NCBI GenBank assembly: GCA_964607675.1
Contig: CAZSLC010000002.1
Location: forward strand, 50,778-114,777
Direction of reading: 5' to 3'
Source: CAZSLC01 sp964607675
Lineage (GTDB): Bacteria > Bacteroidota > Bacteroidia > Bacteroidales > UBA932
DNA length: 64,000 nucleotides
The notes under the pieces were generated by a model, which saw only the letters and a list, made by a program, of their open reading frames with translations, did not search any database and was not told the DNA's origin. A program made the translations under genes and the position numbers. Positions 60,112 through 64,000 of the stretch are shown in pieces (position 1 is the first letter of the stretch; each line of letters starts with the position of its first letter).

Positions 60112-60195
60112 AGATTGCATAAGTATCACAATGCAAGCTACTTAGTAGTTGATTTTGATCATATAATACACACATTATTTAAAGATTGCACACCA

Positions 60196-60245
60196 ATATC
60201 ACCTAACCATGGGTACGCTAAATAGTGCACACGTGATTAGGTGAT
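60196..60245 (+). repeat. Diverged tenth palindrome
   Basis: The upstream flank aligns with that of copy 9 and the core is a degenerate version. The outer arms are TATCACCTAA and TTAGGTGATA, a perfect ten-base stem not seen in other copies. Confidence 0.6.
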
Positions 60246-60249
60246 ACCT

Positions 60250-60420
60250 GTAAATATTATTATAGTGCTACTTGAATATAATACCAGGGAGTTCTGTAAG
60301 CTATGCTGGAATACGTAAATATTATACTACAGTACAACTTGAATACAACTGACAATGAAGAGATTATTGCTCAGGGAACTACTAAATAAAATATAATGGC
60401 ACCATTTGAATATATGAAGT
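60250..60420 (+). repeat. Imperfect AT-rich tandem repeat, about 66 bases, three units
   Basis: Similar stretches start near 60250, 60316 and 60383. Each begins TAAATA with an AT-rich run and, 16-20 bases later, a short C-containing motif before (C/A)TTGAATA. Divergence is high, so the unit length is approximate. Confidence 0.45.
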
Positions 60421-60422
60421 GA

Positions 60423-61802
60423 TTATTTTAGTTGAAAAATCACTGGGAAGATGAATATTACTGGAACTTCTTTGCCTTTAATCTTTCCAGGGTTCCATTT
60501 TGGCGAAGCAGAAATTACCCTTAATGCTTCGTTATCAAGTGATTGATCTACTCCACGAAGGACTTTTACATCCTTTACTGAACCATCAATATCGACAGTA
60601 AATTGTAGTGTTACTCTTCCTTGCTTTTTATTTTTCATAGCGTCTGCTGGGTAAATTACATTTGACATAACCCATTGTGAAAAAACACTTGGATCTCCTC
60701 CATTAAATGTCGGTTTATCTTCAATTTTAGCATAAGGCACAGGATCATCAGAGACATTATCAGGTAGGGAATAGACAACACTTTTCTCTTGCTGAGAATC
60801 AATATTGTGATTAAACATCAGTGCATTATCGTTTGCATCTGATAAATTTGTAACTTTGATCTTAGAAATCTCAATAATTTTTGCTGAGATTTTTGGGGTA
60901 CAAAATAGTGAGATAACTAAAAAAGCTACAGGGATGGCGTACAGACATTTAGCATACGCCCATTTGTTGGATTTTTCTTTTAACATCATGGTAATACGGT
61001 TTTTAAGTTTACTGTGATTGAAGCTGTTGGCCACTGGGTAGAAACACTGACCAACAGCTTTTTTAATTAATAATAATTGATAAGATTTAGCATCGATTCC
61101 GGAGTTTATAACTTCTTCATCTACAATATATTCGTGTACTTGTTGAATAGAGCGTTTCAGTAACCAGGCAGCAGGGTTAAACCATTGAAAGATAATCATC
61201 AGATCAGCTATTATTATATCCCAAGAATGTCCCCCCTTGATATGACTTATCTCATGAATTAATATTTCTCTTCCATTTTCGATCAAATCTCTCTTTGAGA
61301 CAACAATAATATTCATCCAACTAAAAGGAAGCAAATTGCTACTATGTACGAGAAGTTTTGTATTTCTGCAATTTAAAAGTATTGAGCAATCTTGAAGTAA
61401 TTGATCAAACTCTGTGGAACTTTTATACTTTCTTGATATAAAAGCAATCATTTTTAAAAAAGACACTATTTTTAGAGTTAGAGTAATTAATACACCTATT
61501 ATATATATAATAAACAAGTATATGACTACTTTCTTAAGTAGCAGAGAATCTGGAACATCAGAAACAATTGAAGAGGTAATTATCTCGTCGGAATCTATTG
61601 ATTCTAATACTGGAGAGTCATTATAGAAACTGAAAAAATCAAAATTAAGAAATGGAAGTAGAAGTGATACAACAATCGTTGACAACCATAATGCTCTATT
61701 AAATTTATGAATTGTATCCCTACTTATAAATAGTCTGTTGAATAGATAAAATAGCACCATTACAACAGCAGATTTTGATAAATATATAAGAAATGCCCCC
61801 AT
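60423..61802 (-). CDS. BlaR1-type M56 metallopeptidase with TonB-like C-terminus
   Basis: A 459-residue inner-membrane protein with about four N-terminal helices and a cytoplasmic zinc-peptidase domain. The latter carries LIHEISHIKGGHSWD near residue 183 (HExxH form) and the downstream EYIVDEEVI glutamate, typical of M56/BlaR1. After another helix near residue 295, the periplasmic part ends with a TonB C-terminal-like domain (about 370-459, VTLQFTVDIDGSVKDVKVLRGV and PKWNPGKIKGKEVPV). By analogy with BlaR1 it senses an outside signal and cleaves the BlaI-type repressor encoded 13 bases upstream. No beta-lactamase or penicillin-binding domain is seen, so the signal is probably not a beta-lactam. 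Confidence 0.88.
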   Translation of the reverse strand: MGAFLIYLSKSAVVMVLFYLFNRLFISRDTIHKFNRALWLSTIVVSLLLPFLNFDFFSFYNDSPVLESIDSDEIITSSIVSDVPDSLLLKKVVIYLFIIYIIGVLITLTLKIVSFLKMIAFISRKYKSSTEFDQLLQDCSILLNCRNTKLLVHSSNLLPFSWMNIIVVSKRDLIENGREILIHEISHIKGGHSWDIIIADLMIIFQWFNPAAWLLKRSIQQVHEYIVDEEVINSGIDAKSYQLLLIKKAVGQCFYPVANSFNHSKLKNRITMMLKEKSNKWAYAKCLYAIPVAFLVISLFCTPKISAKIIEISKIKVTNLSDANDNALMFNHNIDSQQEKSVVYSLPDNVSDDPVPYAKIEDKPTFNGGDPSVFSQWVMSNVIYPADAMKNKKQGRVTLQFTVDIDGSVKDVKVLRGVDQSLDNEALRVISASPKWNPGKIKGKEVPVIFIFPVIFQLK

Positions 61803-61815
61803 AATAATCTGTAAA

Positions 61816-62199
61816 TTAATGATTTATTGTGTTATTGTTAATCATATCTAAAAGAGATTCTATCTCCCTTTGAGGGATTTTTTCTTCTTTAATAAGTGCT
61901 GAAACAGCACTAAAAGTAGAATTTCCAAAATACTTACCAATTACATTTTTCAATGTAATCTTCCCAAACTCAGCCTCTGATATTTTTGCAAAATATTTAT
62001 GAGTACTACCCATTACTTGATGAGATACAAAGCCCTTATCCTCTAGTCCACGTACGATTGTTGAAATAGTATTGAAATGTGGTTTAGGTGGATCTAATAT
62101 GTCTAAAATGTCTTTAACAAACAGTGCCCCCCTGGACCAAAAAATATTCATTATCTCTTCCTCTCTTGCTGTAAGTATGGAACGATTATTCTTTTTCAT
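61816..62199 (-). CDS. BlaI/MecI/CopY family transcriptional repressor
   Basis: A 127-residue winged-helix DNA-binding protein: LTAREEEIMNIFWSRGALFVKDIL, then the recognition helix in PHFNTISTIVRGLEDKGFV, the beta wing VSHQVMGSTHKYFAKIS, and a C-terminal dimerisation helix. Such repressors bind dyads and are removed by proteolysis through the M56 partner, whose gene follows after 13 bases. It is transcribed leftward from the region 62200-62393, which is shared with the META lipoprotein gene and packed with AACTA/TAGTT motifs. Confidence 0.9.
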   Translation of the reverse strand: MKKNNRSILTAREEEIMNIFWSRGALFVKDILDILDPPKPHFNTISTIVRGLEDKGFVSHQVMGSTHKYFAKISEAEFGKITLKNVIGKYFGNSTFSAVSALIKEEKIPQREIESLLDMINNNTINH

Positions 62200-62226
62200 A
62201 TTTAACTCTATTTTAAAAATATAAAG

Positions 62227-62333
62227 TAGTTAATAGGTGAACTAATTACTATTCTAAATGCAAAGCTAACTATATTTTTTAGTTATGCAACTAATTATTA
62301 TAGTTAATTAAAAATTAATTTAAGAAATAACTA
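62227..62333. promoter_or_regulatory. Cluster of seven AACTA/TAGTT pentamers, candidate BlaI-type operator
   Basis: TAGTT or its complement occurs at 62227, 62240, 62268, 62280, 62289, 62301 and 62329. The pair at 62280 and 62289 forms a clean dyad TTAGTT-ATGC-AACTAA (62279-62294). All lie between the repressor gene and the divergent META gene. Binding by the repressor is inferred from position and symmetry. Confidence 0.45.
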
Positions 62334-62362
62334 CTTTTTATACTTTATGTAAGACAAATTAT

Positions 62363-62370
62363 TACCTTTG
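62363..62370 (+). promoter_or_regulatory. Candidate -7 box for the META lipoprotein gene
   Basis: TACCTTTG matches TAnnTTTG, 23 bases before the ATG at 62394, and lies next to the pentamer cluster, where a bound repressor could block it. Confidence 0.4.
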
Positions 62371-62393
62371 ACGCGTTTTTAAAAAAACCAAAA

Positions 62394-62930
62394 ATGAATA
62401 AAAAACTATTATTTGCATCATTTTGCATGCTATTAATTTTTACCATTAATAGCTGTAAATCAAGCAATTCTCAAATTGCTTTAAATGATTGGTCTTTAGC
62501 CTGGATTGAAAGTTATCAAGATTCTCTCCAAAGTGATCAGGATACCCTCCTGCTCACACAAGATTCACTCCTAGTTGAGATCAAAGATTCTGTCACAACA
62601 ACTGTTGATATTAATTCTATTATCCAAAACAAAGACACTTCAGCCACAGAGGCGACTTTCTGTTTAGGATTCAATCCACAAGATTCTTCTATCTACGGTG
62701 TTGGAGCTTGCAACAGATTTTTCGGTAAGTACAAAATTGAAAAGGAAAATACTATCTCAATCTCTGTTTCAGGTGTAACTATGATGACATGTCCAAATAT
62801 TGAAGCAGAACAATCTTATTTTAATATGCTTAATAGCATTAATTCTTATGAAATAAAGTACAATGAGTTACGATTTTTCTCAAATGGTACTCTAACTGCT
62901 AAATTTACTCCATCTCCTAAATTGAAATGA
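62394..62930 (+). CDS. META domain lipoprotein (HslJ-like)
   Basis: A 178-residue lipoprotein with signal peptide and lipobox INSC (cysteine near residue 21). A Ser/Asp/Gln-rich segment follows, then a META domain at about 92-175: GFNPQDSSIYGVGACNRFFGKYKIE and VTMMTCPNIEAEQSYFNMLNSI. META/HslJ proteins are associated with stress and antibiotic tolerance in other bacteria, with no known enzymatic activity. It faces the blaI-blaR1 pair across the operator-like region, so it may be part of that regulon. It overlaps the exporter gene by four bases. Confidence 0.85.
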   Translation: MNKKLLFASFCMLLIFTINSCKSSNSQIALNDWSLAWIESYQDSLQSDQDTLLLTQDSLLVEIKDSVTTTVDINSIIQNKDTSATEATFCLGFNPQDSSIYGVGACNRFFGKYKIEKENTISISVSGVTMMTCPNIEAEQSYFNMLNSINSYEIKYNELRFFSNGTLTAKFTPSPKLK

Positions 62931-63727
62931 TAGAGGCGATTACAGAATTTCTTGCGAATACTCCATACTGGCATCCTGAAATGATTGCCATTTTAATTGT
63001 GGTAGGCACTCTCGTAGGGTTTATAAATACTATAGCAGGTATGGCAACAGCACTAACATATGGACTTTTTATGTTAATGGGACTGCCAATCAATGTTGCA
63101 AATGGTACTTGCCGGCTTGGAGTACTCGCACAGTTTTCTGTAAATTCATTCATTTTTAAAAAAAGTGGACACTTAGATACAAAATTAGGTGTCAAAATAG
63201 GTATTCCAGTGGGAATTGGCTCCCTTGCTGGAGCTGAATTGGCCGCCGTACTTGATCCACATGTTATCCAAATTGTTATGGGTGTGCTGCTTCCGATTAT
63301 GGCAGTACTCTTATTTATTGATACCAAAAAAGTTTTTTCAAAATATTCTGACTCTGAAAAGGCTAAGGAAATGACCGTATGGAAATTTGTCGTATTCACC
63401 ATAATCGGCGTTTATGGAGGTTTTACCCATGCTGGTGTCGGCCTTCTAATTATGTTCGGCTCCTTTTTTTTTATGGGATTAGATTTATTAAAAGCAAATG
63501 CGATCAAACAACTCGCAGTGGTAATATATACACCTATAGCACTGACTATATTTATTTTACATGGTCAGGTTAACTGGGGGATAGCTGCCATATATGGAGT
63601 AGGAAATATCATCGGGGGAATAATTGGTTCAAGGACTTCGATTAAATATGGTGCCAAATATATACGGGCTTGTGTTGCAATCGTTATCTTCTTTATGTCT
63701 GGGGTCTTAATATGGAAATCCATATAA
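62927..63727 (+). CDS. TauE/SafE family sulfite/organosulfonate-type exporter
   Basis: A 266-residue membrane protein with about eight helices and the two-fold TauE/SafE pattern: VGTLVGFINTIAGMATALTYGLFMLMG near residue 25, and the second half starting IGVYGGFTHAGVGLLIMFGSFFF near residue 158. Members move anionic, often sulfur-containing, compounds. The substrate is unknown. Translation is coupled to the META gene by an ATGA overlap. It is the last protein gene in the window. Confidence 0.85.
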   Translation: MIEAITEFLANTPYWHPEMIAILIVVGTLVGFINTIAGMATALTYGLFMLMGLPINVANGTCRLGVLAQFSVNSFIFKKSGHLDTKLGVKIGIPVGIGSLAGAELAAVLDPHVIQIVMGVLLPIMAVLLFIDTKKVFSKYSDSEKAKEMTVWKFVVFTIIGVYGGFTHAGVGLLIMFGSFFFMGLDLLKANAIKQLAVVIYTPIALTIFILHGQVNWGIAAIYGVGNIIGGIIGSRTSIKYGAKYIRACVAIVIFFMSGVLIWKSI

Positions 63728-63787
63728 ACAAGTTCAAAAACTATAATATTTAGTAACGGAAAGGTTTTCTGACCAGGAAGAAGACTC

Positions 63788-63893
63788 AGCGGAGAGAGGA
63801 CTCGAACTGTGGACGAGGACGTCCACTTGGTTAATGCAGCATGCGCTGCAAATCAGAGGTTCGAGAGTGCCATTCAATATTTGAACTCCGTAG
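63788..63893 (-). ncRNA. Hairpin-rich, tRNA-reminiscent RNA-like element, copy 1
   Basis: This segment is built of stems: CTCGAAC/GTTCGAG encloses two hairpins, GTGGACG/CGTCCAC and TGCAGC/GCTGCA, each with a four-base loop. TTCAA/TTGAA follows, and CGGAG/CTCCG could close the whole. Pieces look like tRNA (a TTCGAGT loop and CTCTCCGCT end on the minus strand; TTGGTTAAT on the plus strand), but no canonical cloverleaf can be drawn because the bases beside TTCGAGT do not pair. The strand is inferred from copy 2, which ends at a leftward terminator. It may be a tRNA relic or an unknown RNA. Confidence 0.35.
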
Positions 63894-63902
63894 GAATTGC
63901 AT

Positions 63903-63938
63903 AAAAAAAAGAGAACAACTTTAAAAAATTGTTCTCTT
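63903..63938 (-). terminator. Strong leftward intrinsic terminator
   Basis: On the minus strand AAGAGAACAA/TTGTTCTCTT is a ten-base perfect stem, followed by a run of eight T (63903-63910, the last two of which are also the end of the stem). It lies seven bases after the 3' end of the second RNA-like copy, which must therefore be transcribed leftward. Confidence 0.8.
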
Positions 63939-63945
63939 CTGTAGT

Positions 63946-64000
63946 AGCGGAGAGAGGACTCGAACTGTGGACGAGGACGTCCACTTGGTTAATGCAGCAT
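63946..64000 (-). ncRNA. RNA-like element, copy 2 (cut by the window edge)
   Basis: These 55 bases are identical to 63788-63842, offset 158 bases, and stop at the window end. On the minus strand the element ends in CTCTCTCCGCT just before the intrinsic terminator, which makes a short transcribed RNA likely. What lies beyond the edge would decide whether this is a tRNA 3' part or something else. Confidence 0.4.

Larger units (their letters stand above)
58817..60422. repeat. Gene-free repeat block of modular palindromes
   Basis: This 1.6-kb interval between hisS and the blaR1-like gene has no convincing gene. Near its left end is a seven-base hairpin (CTTCTGC/GCAGAAG, 58835-58868). Nine copies of a 26-base palindromic unit, all in the same orientation, run from 58957 to 60111, with a tenth diverged copy at 60196-60245. 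Around them are longer duplicated segments and, from 60250, imperfect AT-rich repeats of about 66 bases. No cas, integrase or transposase gene lies nearby. It resembles REP/BIME-type structures by form only. Confidence 0.85.

Noticed and set aside
59296..60113. Small open reading frames inside the repeat block (59296-59493 and 59790-60113, plus strand)
   Set aside because: They run through palindrome copies, have low-complexity translations with no known motif and no start signals; they are by-products of the repeats.
63788..63893. Canonical tRNA gene
   Set aside because: The TTCGAGT loop and CTCTCCGCT end look like a tRNA, but the bases flanking the loop do not pair and no anticodon arm with a seven-base loop can be drawn on either strand.

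Overview
The window reads as a chromosomal segment of a Bacteroidota bacterium, most likely Bacteroidales. The reasons are AT-rich sequence, -7 boxes of the TAnnTTTG type in front of many genes, an almost general lack of Shine-Dalgarno sequences, and many lineage-typical families: a DUF4493/DUF6359 lipoprotein, a DUF3078 protein, a DUF4290 gene beside ftsK, ftsK followed by a LolA-like gene, a BT_3928-type DoxX protein, a CarboxypepD_reg TonB receptor, HYC_CC_PP, and archaeal/eukaryal-type ProS. Most of it is compact housekeeping chromosome. There is no prophage, insertion sequence or CRISPR array. Several convergent neighbours overlap at their 3' ends, so there is little room for terminators.

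Layout. 1-7.7 kb: the start of a phosphomannose isomerase, a CPBP protease, a FtsB/DivIC-like protein, a leftward operon folP-purB-M64 peptidase-HAD phosphatase, and a rightward pair tmk and DoxX-like. 7.7-12.3 kb: the leftward rimP-nusA-infB operon, with RimP reduced to its N-terminal domain and a terminator-like hairpin in the leader. 12.3-15.7 kb: lpxD-lpxC-lpxA-wbqC for lipid A synthesis, with lpxC not fused to fabZ. 15.7-25 kb: an OmpP1/FadL-type porin and a low-complexity lipoprotein, proS, a hypothetical gene, a DUF3078 protein, tilS and sppA. 25-28 kb: a probable metal-acquisition set (HYC_CC_PP protein, TonB receptor, periplasmic HMA protein). 28-33 kb: a GH9-deacetylase fusion and an NfnAB/SudAB-type flavin oxidoreductase pair. 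32.8-36.8 kb: a two-gene amino-acid ABC importer in which three sets of binding-protein lobes and the permease share one polypeptide. 36.8-43.7 kb: a lipoprotein, a 1080-residue multi-cofactor dehydrogenase of the sarcosine-oxidase/HcnABC type, and a UvrD/PcrA helicase.

43.7-49.6 kb is a complete nqrABCDEF operon (Na+-pumping NADH:quinone oxidoreductase). 49.6-58.8 kb holds an RsmF-like methyltransferase, an SRPBCC protein, pyrE, a NUDIX protein, a LolA-like carrier, ftsK, DUF4290, rfbD and hisS. 58.8-60.4 kb is a gene-free 1.6-kb block built from about ten same-orientation palindromic hairpins set in longer duplicated segments. 60.4-63.7 kb: a BlaR1-type metallopeptidase with a TonB-like tail, a BlaI-type repressor, a META lipoprotein and a TauE/SafE exporter, with a cluster of AACTA/TAGTT pentamers between the two divergent pairs. 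The last 270 bp carry two copies of a hairpin-rich, tRNA-reminiscent element, one of them next to a strong leftward intrinsic terminator and cut by the window edge.

The features with least precedent that I know of are the palindrome array, the mosaic binding-protein/permease fusion, the all-in-one multi-cofactor dehydrogenase, the single-domain RimP, the unfused LpxC and the edge RNA-like repeat. All functional statements are from reading the sequence; no database search was run.
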